A stretch of 64,000 nucleotides of DNA from Micractinium sp. NFX-FRZ (lineage: Eukaryota > Chlorophyta > Trebouxiophyceae > Chlorellales > Chlorellaceae). The position numbers and the translations under genes were made by a program. Below, piece after piece: positions 30,380 to 43,200 of the stretch (positions are counted from its first letter, which is position 1; every line of letters begins with the position of its first letter). The notes below the pieces were generated by a model. That model had not been told where the DNA came from, did not search any database, and worked only from the letters and a program-made list of their open reading frames with translations. The stretch lies in contig JAPTJF010000308.1 in the NCBI GenBank assembly GCA_029339195.1, positions 1 through 64,000 on the forward strand, written 5' to 3'.

Positions 30380-33300
30380 CTACCCCACCCGCTGCTTCTT
30401 CAGCTGCTTCCGCGGCGACCCGCCTATCACCACCGCCGGTTCTGCCGCCGCCTGCTGCACCACTGCTGCTGCTGCCGCGGCAGCCTCTGCCATTGCTGCC
30501 TGCGGCTCGTGCTTCACCCCGCCAACAGCTGCTTCCGTTCCCTCCTCCCCTCGTTCCGCATCTTCTGCTGCTGCTGCCGCCACGGCTGCCGCTGCCGCTG
30601 CCTGCGGCTGCACGCCTACGTCATACTCCACCCGCTGCGTCAGGAACTCATGCCGCTCCTGCTGCAAGCTGGCACGTGCCGCCACCCCAGCCTGCAGGGC
30701 TGCTGTGTAGCGCAGCTGCACGGTGCGCTTGTCAGGGTCGGCTGCCTGGTGCAGGTGCAGCGTGATGCGCACGCCCACCGGCCCGGGGCGCTGTGCGGTG
30801 CGCCGCACGACGAAGGGTGGTGCTGCCAGCGAGGCGGGCTTCAGGGCGGGGTCCTGCAGGGAGGCGGCGGGGGCAGGGGCGGGGGAGGGTGCGTGCAGCG
30901 CTTTGGCAGAGCAGCATTCCCTACAGAATGGTCATTGCCAAGCGACCTGTGAGACCTGCTCTCTTGCTGGGCACAGGGGTGTGCGTAGAGATGCCAGGCA
31001 AGCGTGCACACGCAGGCCCGCAGCTACTGCACACTGCCTGCCGCTGCTGCACGTTGGTAGTCCAGGCGGGCCCTCACCAGCTGCAATTGATGAGCGCACC
31101 GTCCACACAGGGGCACACTTGAGCCAAGCAGCCCGCCCAGCCAACCTTACTGCTGCCGCCCAACCAGACCCACCTCTGCGCGCGTTCAAGCGCCCCTGTT
31201 GCACCCATACCCTCCCAACCCCCGCCTCACCTCAAACTCAAACTGCACCGACTGCACCATGGGCATGACGCACTTGGGGCCGTGGCTGCTCTGCACAAAC
31301 ACTGAAAAGGGCACAGGCCTGCTGCCCCCGCCTTCGCTGCCGCTGCTGCCGCCCACCGCTTGGCCTTCATCGTCGCCACTGCTGGTGGCCGCTGCCGTCT
31401 GCTCCGCTGACTCTGCTGCACCATTTGCTGCCCCGCCGCCGCCGCCGCCACCGCCGCTGCCCTTGGCCCCCTTCCCTGCCGGGGCCCCGTGCTGCTGGTG
31501 CCCCACCATCACCGCATCTCGCCGCTCGTAGGGCGGCACCCGCAGCCCCAGGCGTGCCACCAGCAGGCGCATGATGTCATCGCAGCGTGCATGGCACACC
31601 ACGCCGCCCGACTTGACTGCCTTGTTGTCATGCTGCGTGCGCTGCAGGTTGATGATGGCCAGCTGCCCCGCCTGCTCCTTGGTGCCGCCCTTGTAGGTGC
31701 GTGTCGCCTTCAGGGGCAGGTTGCAGGCGGGCGTGATCTGCAGCGAGGTGCCCAGGCACATGGCCAGGTCGGCCTCGCGGGCATGCTCCTCTGCGGGGGG
31801 GGGCAGCGGGAGGGGCAGGCGAGGCGGTTGGGGAGAGGCAGCGGAAAGGCCAGGGAGAGGAGGGGGCAAGGGGGGAGGGGTAGGGGAGAGCGTGATGCTG
31901 CACGCTGTCTCGTGCACCCCGCAATGGCACCCCCTTCCCCTAGCTCCCCCAATACATGTTGACCACCCGACTCAAACTGACTCAAGGAAACGTGTCACGG
32001 CGCTATCACACCGTCAGCAATTGTGAGTTTCCTGCCCAGCCACCTGTCACCACCTGTTGTCAACAGCTGCCTCTTCCTCTCATCCGCACACCCATCCACG
32101 AGCCCCTCCCCTACTGCCCCCAGCCCCCCCCCCCAGCTGCCCCCCACCCACCCGACAGCTGCAGCTCGTCCTGCGGCAGCGCATCCTCCCAGTCCAGGAT
32201 GTGGTCACGCAGGGCGGCGCCGCACCCGGGCTGCAGGGGGCGGGCGTGGGGCATAGGGCAGGGCCTTGCTGGGCAGCTAGGATCCGACAGGCAGGCGAAC
32301 GGGTAGCGCATCCGAAGCAGGCTGGGCAGGGGCAGGCTGGGGCAGCGGTTGAAAAGCCGGGCAGACAAGCTGGGTGTGCAATGCAGGCATTGCAGCGGCC
32401 AAGTGGACAGGGCAGGGGAGGACAGGTGAGTGACCCTGTCCCCTGTCCCCGCTACCACCCACACGCTCGTCCACCCACCTGGCTGCACCTGCGCCCCGTG
32501 CGCTTGAACCCCACCGTCTCCACCTCAAAGTCGCGGATGTACTCGGTCCCACACGAGTGGCAGCGCTCCGCAAAGCAGTTGCCGTGCAGCTCAGCCAGGC
32601 GGTCGCGAGGGATGCCGGAGCGCAGGTGCAGGCCGTCCACGTTTTGGCTCACTGCCAGGCAGGGCAGGGCAGCACAGCACAGCACAGCAGGGGGCGTAGC
32701 GGGTGGGAGGCGGGCAGGCGGGGCAGGCAAGGGCTGCGAGGATGTGAAGTGGGGTGGGCACGGTGCACAATGCACTCCTGCTCTGCCTAGCATCCACGCT
32801 CTGCCTGCCCTGCCAGCTAAGGTATGCTAGCCCCCCACGAGTCTGCCCGCCCGCCCCACCTATTGTCCCTCCCACACAGCACCCTACCCACCCACTCAGG
32901 TCCTCTAGTCTGCCCTACCCCCACTAACCCATCCCCCCACCCCCCCTGCCGCTCACCCAGGTAGTCGAGCTTGCCGGCCTGCATGAGCGCCACCAGCACC
33001 TGGTGGGTCAGCGAGGGCGTGGCATGCGTGAAGGACACCTTGGGCCGCGGCAGCGGCTGGCCTGCAGCAGGGGGTGGGCAGGGGCAGCGGGAGCGTGATG
33101 GTTACTGGGAGGCTGCCACTGGTGTGGCTGGTTGCTCTCCACCGGTGCTGGCACAAGACCCCAGGCTACAGCTCCGCCTGCTTCCTGCTGGCCTCTCGCC
33201 CTCCTGCCCACCGCAGTGCACAGCTCCCCTCACCCGCACGCTGCAGCGTCCAGATGCCGGAGGGGCCTCTGCAGAGCAGCAGGGCGACGAGCATCAGGGT

Positions 33301-33929
33301 GAATTGGACTGCATGTCGCGGCAGCGGGCGGCGACTCCCAAGCTGGCCAGCAGTGTTGGCTGGGAAGGCGAGCCTCCACAACCGCAGCTGCAGAGAGTGC
33401 ATGCCCCTCCCTTTGCTGGCTGGGCAAGCGAGCCTCCTGGTGGTTCACAGGATCAGTGAAGTGAACATATCTGATTTGATTCACAAGGTTGTCTCGTGGA
33501 AGGTATCCTCTGCTTGCTGGCGACCATCCCCCACCTGAAATCGGGGATGCCACAGGCGGTGCTGATGCCTGCCCCGGTGAAGGCCACGATGCGCCGTGCC
33601 TGCTGGATCTGCACCCCAGAGAAGGCAGAGACCACCGCAGTTTCGTCACTGCCGATTGCAAAGCACCTGGGCGAGCATGCTTTTCGATAGAGAGCCCTGC
33701 CGCGGGGCACACGAGGCGGAAGCAGAAGCGGGAGAGCAGTGGCGGCAGTGGCGGCAGGCATTGGCGGTGCTGTTGCGGTGCTCCAGCATCGCCCCGGCCT
33801 CCTCACCAGTTGTTCCAGGCGATCTACTTTAGCTTGCACCTCCTCCGGACTGTCAAACAGCTCAGGAGCCCCCAGCTGGCCACCAAGGTCCTCCCGAAAG
33901 CTAAGTTTTTCGGCGTAGCCCAGCGACAT
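30380..33929 (-). CDS. SRT1: NAD-dependent deacylase SRT1 (SIRT6/SIRT7 type) with long C-terminal extension
   Basis: This class IV sirtuin would act as a nuclear histone deacylase. Eight exons (33929-33807, 33608-33535, 33268-33234, 33061-32957, 32651-32479, 32230-32152, 31790-31231, 30853-30380) give 540 residues. The N-terminus [10 protein letters not shown] matches plant SRT1. NAD-site motifs are [17 protein letters not shown] (~50), [15 protein letters not shown] (~114, catalytic His in AELHGN) and [14 protein letters not shown] (~210). Zinc cysteines are in CHSC and CSQPGC, followed by [10 protein letters not shown]. After the catalytic core (~290) come a Gly-rich run, a probable beta-rich segment (VRITLHLHQ) and an Ala/Glu-rich tail ending in basic KQLKKQR. 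This is longer than I would expect for a plant SRT1 core. Exon 3 is only 35 bases. Two introns hold exon-edge copies. Confidence 0.93.
32789..32815 (-). repeat. Decayed copy of SRT1 exon 5 start within the preceding intron
   Basis: The exon encodes [12 protein letters not shown] and the intron [12 protein letters not shown], both after CAG. The copy is displaced by about 157 bases. Nucleotide identity is moderate. Confidence 0.55.
32894..32920 (-). repeat. Decayed copy of SRT1 exon 4 end within the following intron
   Basis: The exon end reads GKLDYL before GTGAGC and the intron copy reads GRLEDL, about 60 bases downstream in transcription. Confidence 0.6.
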
Positions 33930-34169
33930 AGCGACTGCACTACGATGGGGAGATCTGTGGAAGAGACAGAACGCAGCCTCGTTCGAGCAGTGCCTTGTTC
34001 AACACTTGCCTCGCTGGCAGTTCATAGCAAAACTTACCTCGCAGGGCTGAGGACGCCCCTACCTGCACTACGAGTGGACACCACATCTACACTCTCTTCC
34101 CACAAGCCACGCGAGCCTCCAGCAGTCTGCTAAACAAGCTCACCTCGCGCCAAGCACCCCAGAGCAGAC
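33930..34169. promoter_or_regulatory. Divergent upstream region SRT1 / TOM7
   Basis: The 240 bases between two divergent start codons serve as a shared promoter region. No element is defined. Confidence 0.5.
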
Positions 34170-34714
34170 ATGGCCCTTCCACCGGCGGTCGAGCAGGTGC
34201 AGGAGCGCCTGGTGCAGACGTGGGCGTCCGTTCGGCCGTATGCCAAGGTGCGACGCTGCACTTCGCTGGGTGGGGCAGCGCTGCAGGCGCTCCCACGCTG
34301 CTGAATACAGCCCCGGGAATAGTGGGCGATCAATTCGCAGCCGGGCTGCGCGGCCCAGTCAGGGTCCTGGCAGCAGGTCGCCGCTGCCGCCGCCGCCGCT
34401 GCCGCAACCCAGCAACCCAGCACTGCGTGCATCGAATCGCAGTCACCCTGGCTGGTCCACGGCTTGGTCTGTGCGTGCGTGTATCAAACAGCAGATGTAC
34501 GAGCAGTCGGTCAAGGCAGACCCGAGGCCTGGGGATGTGCAACAAAGCCTTTGCTGCAAGCTGTGCCGCCGCTGCTTTGCCTCACCCTCCCCACCCGCAT
34601 TGCCCCCTGCTGCAGACGGCGCTGCACTGGGGGTACATCCCCGCCATCATCGCGGCAGGCATGATGCTCACGGAGCCAAAGCCTAGCTGGGTGCAGCTGC
34701 TGGGCCCGATGTAA
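34170..34714 (+). CDS. TOM7: TOM7, small subunit of the mitochondrial outer-membrane translocase
   Basis: This is a small tail-anchored subunit of the TOM complex that tunes its assembly and stability. Two exons (34170-34247, 34616-34714) give 58 residues, the usual TOM7 size. An N-terminal cytosolic helix (VEQVQERLVQTWASVRPYAK) precedes the conserved membrane segment TALHWGYIPAIIAAGMML. The characteristic TEPKPSWVQLLGP end compares with the plant pattern (Y/W)G(F/Y)IP...DPKP...QLL.P. The stop codon overlaps a TGTAA (34710-34714). The gene is divergent from SRT1. Its short exons make it easy to miss. Confidence 0.9.
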
Positions 34715-35178
34715 GGGAGTCGCTGTCCACCTTCTGGGCGCCTCCCCCGCCTGCTTTTCCACTCCCGCCCTCCCCTGCTTCTCGTTCCCTGCCACTGTCC
34801 TCCCTGATTCCACGCACATCCTGATTCATACACCCATTGTACACCCCTGCACGTGCAACCTGTGCTCTTGACATGACCTGGCACGCAATAGCGGTTGTGA
34901 AAACTGTGAAAGAAGAAACCAACCATGCAGCTTCGTGGTCTTAAATGAAGCAGAGAGCAGCAAGCAGCCAAGCAGGGGGGCAGGGGAAGCAGCAGAGCGG
35001 AGAAGAAAGAGGGAAGAGGATCGGGGTTTCATTAGTTTGCAGCAGGGGACCAAGAGGGTGCAGCGCAAAATTGAGTTTAGAACGATTGAGACATGCGAGT
35101 TGAAGGGAGTTTGAGCCTAGCATACGGTGGCACTGAAGGGAGGGGAAGCATACAAGGGAGCCCTGCCCAGCCCGGTGC
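34715..35178. other. Convergent region TOM7 / CPSF73
   Basis: The 464 bases between convergent stops show no recognised gene. No TGTAA was found on either strand apart from the one formed by the TOM7 stop codon itself. Confidence 0.5.
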
Positions 35179-38100
35179 TCAGCCCAGGTCTGTGACGTCG
35201 CAGGGCGCCAGCGCCGCGTGCATGCGCCCCAGCGCCTTCTCCACCCGCCCCCGCAGCCCCGCGTCCGCGCACTGCACCTTGCCGCTCTTGCCGTTGATCA
35301 CCACGTGCTGCCCATCCACCTCCACAAACACCAGGCCCTGCAGGGGGGGAGGGTCAGGCAAGGGTGAAGAAGGGGTAGGCAGGGTGGGGTGAAGAAAGCC
35401 CAGATGAAAGTCGCGGGCTCTGCTACCGCTGGTGCAGATCGCTCACACGTGCAGGCACAGCTGCTGCCATAGCCCCCCAGGCAGGTGTTTAAAGAGCAGC
35501 GCCAGGCAAGCGTACAGCAGGGAACACTGCCCCCTGCACACACCTTTTGTCCACACAATCACACAAGCCACGCACCTGGTCTGCGTCCACACGTGCCGGC
35601 CCAAACTGCGCCCCCAGCAGCGAGGTCAGGATGCCCAGCTCCGCTCGCTCCACGGCGTCCGAGTCGCCCGCCGCCAGCGCCTTGCGCCGCGCCGCCTCCG
35701 CGCCCTCCATCCCCGCCGGCTGCCCCGCCGCCCCCAGCACCACGGCCACCACGGCATCCGCCACCATGTCGGCATCGCTGCCGCCGCACCACTCCAGCAC
35801 AATGTGCCCGCTGCTGCTGCCGCCCACTGCCGCTGCCGCTGCCGCCGCCGGCTGGTAGGTGAGCGTGACGGCGTCGCCGATGCGCAGCACCTGGCCCCGG
35901 CTGGCGCCTGCCCCGGGCACTGCATCCACGCGCCCCAGGTCCCCCGCCCCTTGTGTCCCCTCAAACATCATCTCCAGCGCCAGCCGCACCTGCTGGGCCG
36001 GCCAGGCAGAAGAGAGAAGATCAGGGCAGGCGGGGCAAGAAGAGTTCTACTGAGCAAGGTGTAGCAGCGTGCAGCAGCAGAGGCGCAGGGGGATAGCACA
36101 GGAGGCCCAGAAAATCCCCTCGACAGCTCTGTTTGGCCCTCTTCTCCACAGAACCAGGGCAGCAGCGTCTGGATGACCCGCCAGGAACGTCGCTACCCTG
36201 CGCAGCCCTTCACCCTCTGCCCTTGTCACTGAAACCTTCCCATCCAAAACCAGCACTTGCCCCCCCAAACACCCTGTCCTGTCCTGTGACCCTGCCCACA
36301 CCCCGCACCTCTGAGAAGGGGCGGTGCAGCGCCAGCGCCTGCCGCTGCACCACGCGCCCCGGGTGCAGCTTGGTGAAGCGCGGCAGGTCGTCGTGGTGCA
36401 TGAGCGCCCGCCCGCCGCCGCGCGCCTGCACCAGCAGGCCGCGCACCGCCGCCCCCTCCCCCGCCGCCTTCTCGCCCAGCCGCCCCACCACCTTGGCGCT
36501 GCGCTCCGCCCGGTGCTCAATCAGCACCGGCTGCGTGACCTTGGGCATGTAGAGGGTGCGTGGTATGCCCAGCGCCGCAGCGTGCTGCTCCAGCGCCTTT
36601 TTCAGGCGTCCCATCTCCGTGGCCTCGCCGTGCACCAGCACCACGTGGGGCGGCTGCAGGGCGTCCAGGAACTCGCTGGTCTGGGGGAAGTCGGCGTGGG
36701 CGGAGAAGGAGATGGCGTCCACCTGCATGCGCAGGGGCACCTGCGGGGGCGCACGGGGGTACGGGTGACGAGGGGGTGGGGTAGGGCAGAGGCGAGGTGA
36801 GGAGGGCAGGAGGGTTCAGGGGCCCAGGCAGGGCAGGGGCCAGAAGGGGAGGCACAGGGGAGCGCAGGGCCGAGCGGGATGGAGGAGGGGCGCAGCACAG
36901 GCCCATGTGTGCCTGCTCTCCTCCCTTGCCAAGTTGTCAGCACCCAGCAGCTGCCCAGGCCACTTATGCCCAGCCAGCTCCTGCCCACCCTCCCCATGTG
37001 TCTGTTCGCCTCTTGCCTCCGTCCATCTTCCGCCAGACTGATACATCGGCCCTGCCCAGCTCCCTCCTCTCCTCCTCTCCTCTCCGCGTCTTCCCATCCC
37101 CTCCCCCAGCCTCACCTTGACGCCGTTGCGCGTCATCACCTCGGCGGGGTTCCCCAGGATGTCGCGAGCCAGCGTCCCCTGCACCGCAAAGTCGGCGATG
37201 ACCACGCAGTTGCGCGGGTCCTCGCACCACGCCTCAAACAGCTCGCGGGACACGCCGCTCTGCGTGGAGTGGGGGCAGGGGGGGAAGAGGAGGAGAGGGG
37301 GCAGAGGTTGAGTAAGTCAGAAGGGGACAAAGGTTGCTGCAGATGGGGTGGGTGAGTGGGGATGGCAGGAAGGCAGAGGACAGGAGGCAGAGGTTGAAGA
37401 CAAGGACGGGTGGGCTAAGGCAGAAGAAAGCGGATGAGCGGGCACAGTGGGGGGCACATGCCAGGCAGTAGCTGCAGGCCCGTAAGGCTGCCGGCAGCTT
37501 GCTATGGCTGCAGGGTCAAGAACAAGGCAACAACCAGTCTTCGGCACACTGCTGCCTCAATGCTGCCCAGGCCAACCCACAGCCACCCCAGTCGCACTGG
37601 CTGGACCCTCAACGACCACGGGTTGTGGGACCAGCGTCACCCTCCTCCTGCCCCTGCCACCCAACCCCGCCTCACCCCACCCGCCCATCCCACCTGCAGC
37701 ATGGAGGGCGTGGCCATCACGACGCAGGGCCCCACATCGTCAAACTGCGCCGCCGACTTGAGGTGGGAGATGTGGCGGAAGTGGAAGGGGTTGGCCACAG
37801 TGAAGGCTGCCTTGATGTCGTCGTTCATCATCTCAATGTACGCCTGGTACACGCCCATGGCGCGGCGGGCCAGGCCGCTGGCCTGCGGGGGGTGGGAGGG
37901 AAGGGGTGAGGGCAGGATGGGGTGAGGCAGGGTGCAGAGGTGGTGCAGGCATGGGGCAGAGCGATGCGGGCTGGCCGGCTGGGTGGCTGCCAAGTGCAGA
38001 CTGCACACCAACCCACCGAGGGGTCAGAGGGGGAAAGAGCGGTTACAGGTTACAATAACTTCTTTGCCCAATCCAGAACCTTCAGTAGCTGGCACAGAGA

Positions 38101-39869
38101 AATGGTCGCTTCCCCCTCATGAACAGAAGCCATCCGCAGTCCCTTGTCACCCCTTTCCTCTCAGCCTGCCGCACCCAACTTCCAGACAAGTCCAGCTTCA
38201 CAGCGCCGTGGACCCTCTGCCCCACCTGCGCCATCAGAATCTGCTGCCCTAGCCATTGCCCCTGTGAGTGCTTGCCATGGCCCCACCTCTCCCATGTGCT
38301 GCCTGGCGCCCACCCCTGCATGTGCTTGCCTGGTAGATGGGCACGCCGTGCAGCTCCGGGTGCCGCTCCCAGTACTCCTCCAGTATCAGCAGCAGCTCCT
38401 GCGCGCGCCCCAGCGCCACCACCGGCAGCAGCACGCGCCCGCCGCGCGCCACTGCCGTGTGAATGCGCTCCACAAAGCGCTGCTCCCGCTCTTCGCGCGG
38501 CAGGTGGCGGGAGACGCCGTAGGTCGACTCCACAATCACAATGTGCGGCCGCTGGTCGGGCAGGTCGGCGGCCGGCATGTGGCGGTCGGGGATGCGGGAG
38601 TAGTCGCCGGTGTACAGCAGCCGCATGCCGCCAATCTCAATCTGTGGGGAAGGGGGCGTGCACGCACAGGCAGCGGGCAGCAGCTCACAGCAACCCCAAC
38701 AGGCGCAGCTGCAGGCAAGTAGCTGTGCTGGCACACCAGAGATTGTGCTGCCACCACCACATCTGCCCACGTGCTGCTGCACCCAGCACGCCAGACCGGC
38801 ATCCGCCCCCTACAGGCCGGCCCCACACCGGCGCAGCGCCGCTGCCCCACCTGGAACATCGCCGCCCCCAGCACGTGCCCTGCGCGGTACGCCGTGACGC
38901 GTATTCCATCCACATCCACGGTCTGGTGGAAGTCCACCACCTCGGTGCGCTCAACAGCGGCCTCCAGGTCACGCTCCGTGTACAGCCCCTCGCCTGCCGT
39001 GGGTTGGGGCAGGTTGGGGAGGGCAGGGGGTCAGGAGGGCGGAGGCAACAGCCAAGTTCGCACATGCTTGAACTGCTCGTGAGCAGCAAGGCACAGGTCC
39101 AAGCGCTAAGAAGCGTGCATGCATTTAGGTGGGGGGGCAGGCCTGACACGACAGCAAGGTGGCGAAGAGCAGGAGGTGAGGAGGCACAGCCAGGGCTGTT
39201 GTGCAGACGGCTGCAGCTGCCGTCTGCCAGCCAACAGCATACCTGAACCCGGTGCTGCTTGGCCAACCGGTGCCCTTCCGCCCGCCCCACCAGCTGCCCG
39301 CCCCACCAGCTGCCGCTTCTCACCCGTGCCGCCGCGGCTGACCTTCACAAAGTCCTTGAGCAGCGTGTGCACAATGGCCTTGGTGGCGTGCGTCATGAGC
39401 ACGCGCCCCCGGAAGGGCGTGTGCCCGGTGACGTAGGGCACCGCGGCGCAGTGGTCCAGGTGGAAGTGCGTCACCAGCATGACATCCACCTCGCTCAGGT
39501 CCACCTCGTCAAAGAAGGGCAGCGAGGCGAGGCCAAAGAAGCCGGGGTGCACGCCGCAGTCGAGCATCACCGTCTTGCCGCCGTAGCGCACGATGATGCA
39601 GCTGCGGCCCACCTCCTGCCCCGCGCCCAGCGGCAGAATCTGCGGGAGCAGTAGTGCAATGTGGGCAGCTGGTTGGAGCGTACGGGGGCTGCAGCGGCGG
39701 CGGCGACACTGCTGCTTCCGCTCCCGCCACCTCCACCACCCAAGCTTGACGCCTTGCTGCTGCCTCGCCCGCCCTGCTGGGGCCCTCTTGCCCACCCCTC
39801 TCCCCTCACCTGCACAGTAGCATCGGCCTCGGCGCCTGCAGGCTCGGAAGCCTTGCGCTTGCTGGCCAT
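35179..39869 (-). CDS. CPSF73: CPSF73 (CPSF3) pre-mRNA 3'-end endonuclease
   Basis: This metallo-beta-lactamase/beta-CASP nuclease cleaves pre-mRNA at the poly(A) site within the CPSF complex. Nine exons (39869-39810, 39639-39324, 38993-38851, 38641-38330, 37882-37694, 37259-37116, 36740-36309, 35989-35576, 35337-35179) give 722 residues. Visible motifs are [17 protein letters not shown], the zinc motif [12 protein letters not shown] (~78), [20 protein letters not shown] (~185), the beta-CASP regions [22 protein letters not shown] and [20 protein letters not shown] (~399) and [14 protein letters not shown]. The C-terminal third is the CPSF73-type assembly domain with an Ala-rich insert. The intron after exon 4 has a GC donor (CAG|GCAAGC). 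An in-frame ATG at 39926 is an alternative start. Confidence 0.95.
38261..38279 (-). repeat. Copy of the CPSF73 GC donor region within the same intron
   Basis: GGCAAGCAC followed by three differing bases and CAGGGG occurs at the true GC donor (38331-38313) and again here, about 55 bases on. Confidence 0.5.
38324..38329 (-). other. GC-type splice donor (CPSF73)
   Basis: The exon ends CAG at 38330 and the intron starts GCAAGC. Phase is kept to the next exon at 37882 (YQ joins [10 protein letters not shown]). Confidence 0.82.
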
Positions 39870-40217
39870 GACGGCAACTGCCTGCACCTGGGCAGCCCTT
39901 GCCCGCAAATTTGGAAATTGCGGCACTGGGAAAGGAGGGCGGGGAGAGGTAGGTGAGCCATGAGTGAGCCATGAGTGACGTGTGATGAAGTGGGCGGAAA
40001 CTGTTTACTGGCGCCTACCGGCCTTGAGGACCACCTCCGTGCGGCCTGAGCGGTTCGATCATTTTGTTTGCACCAGCCCGAGGCCCGCAAGCGCCCAGTC
40101 AACACCTGCTCGCGGCTGGTTTTTCAAGGGCTGCCCGCCGTGGGGCTGGCCGTGCGGGGGCACCGGTCGCATGGCACGGGGTTCAACCATTGTTGATCAC
40201 ACCGCGCAGCTTACGCA
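39870..40217. promoter_or_regulatory. Divergent upstream region CPSF73 / P4-ATPase
   Basis: The 348 bases between divergent ATGs are presumed to hold both promoters. Nothing more specific is seen. Confidence 0.5.
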
Positions 40218-43200
40218 ATGAGCGGGCCACCCAAGCGTCCGGCACTTCGAGTGGAGGTGCGCGCAGGGGCGTCAAGCGCCCCTTGGCGCGCAGGGCAACC
40301 GATGTAGCCGAGGGATGGCGCAGCCATACAGCCAGACGGGTTGCGGCTGCCCGGGAAGCTGGCGGCGGCGCCGCTGCCGCCTCAAACGCTGCTGCTGCCA
40401 TTGTCGTTGTAGGTGCCGCACCTTGCATGCTGGCAAGAGTACCAGCCTGTGGGTGAGGGGCTTGATGGGTGCTGCTGTTCTTCTGATGTCGGTCTGGTGC
40501 ACACAGTGCACCCGCCTGCCCCGCTCACCGCCCCGCGCGCTTGCTGCCCCCGTTCCCGCCCGTACTGGCAGGTGCCGGAGGAGGAGGCCTTGCAGTTTGG
40601 GGTGGTGCAGGAGGCGCCCTCAGAGACTGGGTCCCAAGCGTCAGGGTCAAAGCGCTACAGCCCTGGCACAATCCTGCGCGAGGCTGCCAGCTGGATAGGG
40701 CTGTCGCGCACGCCGCGCACACAGAGCGCCAACAACCTGGCTGCAGGCGGCAGCCGGCACGGCAACCGGGTGTCCGTCAACCCGCTGAAGCGGGCTGCCG
40801 CAGACGCCAAGTATGTCACCACCACGCAGCAGATGGAGGGCACCGATGCGACCTCCAAGGTACACTGGGTTAGGGCAGGTGGAGTAGAGCTGGGCAGCGC
40901 GATGGCTGGGTGAAATGCAAGGCATCGCTGCTTGCAGTGGCAGCTGGGTGCTGCAGCATGTTGTTGGTCGTGGGTGCTGGGCGGTCAGGGGAAGGGCAGG
41001 CAGCGAGGTGTCTGCAGTTCGTCGCAGAGGCGGCCTGCGATGATCGGTGGTGCCGTGGTTGGAGGGGCATGGCCGGGGCCCTCACCCTGGGTGTGCGCCT
41101 GTAGTTTGTGGGCTGGAGGGGTGTGGTCTTGAGCAGCCTTGACGTGTGCAGCTTCAGGGCTGTCGGGTTCTGTTGCATATGCAGGCAACAGCAATGAAGC
41201 AGGCACAGCGCACTGGGCTCTGTGCTTTCCTGCCGAGGCCCAGCAGGCCTCGGCGGCTGCTGCTCTGCCTTCCCTCCCGTCCACCTCTCCGCCTGCCTTC
41301 ATCCACGTCTGCGACCTGCGCCTGCATGCCCACTCCGTCAGACCCACCTCCCGCACTGATCCGCTCCCGCAACCCCTCCACATGGGCAGGAGGCGGAGGG
41401 CGACACCCGCACCCGCATCATCTACAGCGACCGCGGCCAGCAGGCGGCGGCGGGGCACGAGTTTGAGTCCAACAAGGTGGTCACCAGCAAGTACAACGTC
41501 ATCACCTTCTTGCCCATCTTCCTGTTCGAGATGTTCTCCCGCGTCGCCTACCTGTACTTCCTGCTCCAGGTGGGTGGGCGCATTGCATGGAGGGAGGGCG
41601 GTTGGGCGGGCTGGGGGCGGGGCGATCAGAGGCAATGGCAATCACAGGCGGATGCGCAATCTGGGAAACCGCGCATGTGGCGGCTCAGTTGGCCTGCCCC
41701 GGGGATCTCTGGTGTAGTGGTTGCCCTGCTGCTGGGTGGCACTAGCCCCAGCTTCCAGTTGTAGGGCGCCGTCGCTTCATGCTTGCCGTTGCCTGCACCT
41801 TGATGGGCCCCTGCGCAAGCGTGCTCCCTGCGCAGGCGGGCCTGTCCTGGTGGAGCGTGGTCTCCCCCTTCAGCGGCTACGGCTCCACCGCGGCGCTGGT
41901 GTTTGTGCTGGCGGTGGCCGCGGTGAAGGCGATCTGGGAGGATGTCAAGCGGCACCAGGAGGACAAGCGCATGAACACCAGCATCACGCACAAAGTGCAG
42001 CCAGACGGTGCGCGCGGTGTGGGTGCGGTGTGGGGCGGGGTGTCTGAGGGAGGTTCTGGTAGCAGGCTTGCGGGCTGGGCGGTCATCTGGCCTTGAACTG
42101 ACAGGCGATGAGGAGGGAGCGTGCAGCTGGAAGGTGGAGGTAACTGTAGGACAGGAACCCTGCCAGCCAAGGCTGGGAGTTGGCCGCAAGGAGACAGGGC
42201 GGGCTTGCAACCCTCGTAGCTTGGCCTTGCTGTGCTGTGCTGCGCCGCCGTGCTGCGCCGCGTTCATGCCTCCAATCTTCTCCTACTGTGCCTGCTGCAG
42301 GCAGCGTGGTTGACGTGCTGTGGACTGATGTCCAGGTGGGCGACATCATCCAGGTGCGGGACGACGAGCTCTTCCCCGCCGACCTCATGTGCCTGCACTC
42401 CGACATGGACGAGAACGTGTGCTACATCAAGACAACCAACCTGGATGGGGAGACCAACCTGAAGATCCGCAAGCCGCTGGACATGAAGGGCCTGCCGGTG
42501 GGTGCTGGGAGGGCGGCGTTGTGGGGATTTGAGTGTGCAAGGTTGCTGTGTGCGGGGGTGGGGGCAGAAAGAAGTCAGTGCACCAGTGTTGATCATGGCG
42601 GTATGAGAGGTGCAACATTCGACGCAGAAGAAGAACACAGCCCTGCTGCTGCTGCCGCCGCCACCGCCACTGCCAACCTGCCACTCCAGCTGCTGCATTC
42701 ACATGGAGCATGGCTGCCTGGGCACTGTGGCTGTGCTCTGCTTCCCACCTGTCATGTGCCGCTCATGCATTTGGCCTGCCCCTGCTGAAAGCTTCTGCAC
42801 TGCTGCTGCCCGCCCCCGTGCAGGCGGACACCTTGGAGCAGGTGATGAAGCTGCAGCTGACGCTGACGGCGGAAGAGGCCAACAAGAACCTGCACAAGTT
42901 CAAGGGCAAGGTGCAGATCGTGGATGAGCGGCTGAGGGACATGCCACTCAGCCCTGGCGGCAGCGCAGGTGAGCGGGGGGCTTGGAAAGTAGTTGGGCTG
43001 GGTTGTGGGTGCTGCGGCGAGGCTGCTGGGTTTGATTGACTGGTGTGCCTCCTCTGCCTTTGCTGTGCTCCTAGCATGCCTGCCCACGCTCCGCCCTCCA
43101 TTCCATTCTCATACTTTCATCCACGCGTTGCCTCACCCCCGCAGGCGGCCCGCCTGGCACCGACGTGCCGTCCGTGGACATCCCCGTCACCATGAACGAG

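Noticed and set aside
40257..40571. Extra exon for the P4-ATPase in the long frame at 40215-40456
   Set aside because: The frame following the first exon meets a stop within 20 codons, and no junction-consistent exon with P4 character is visible.
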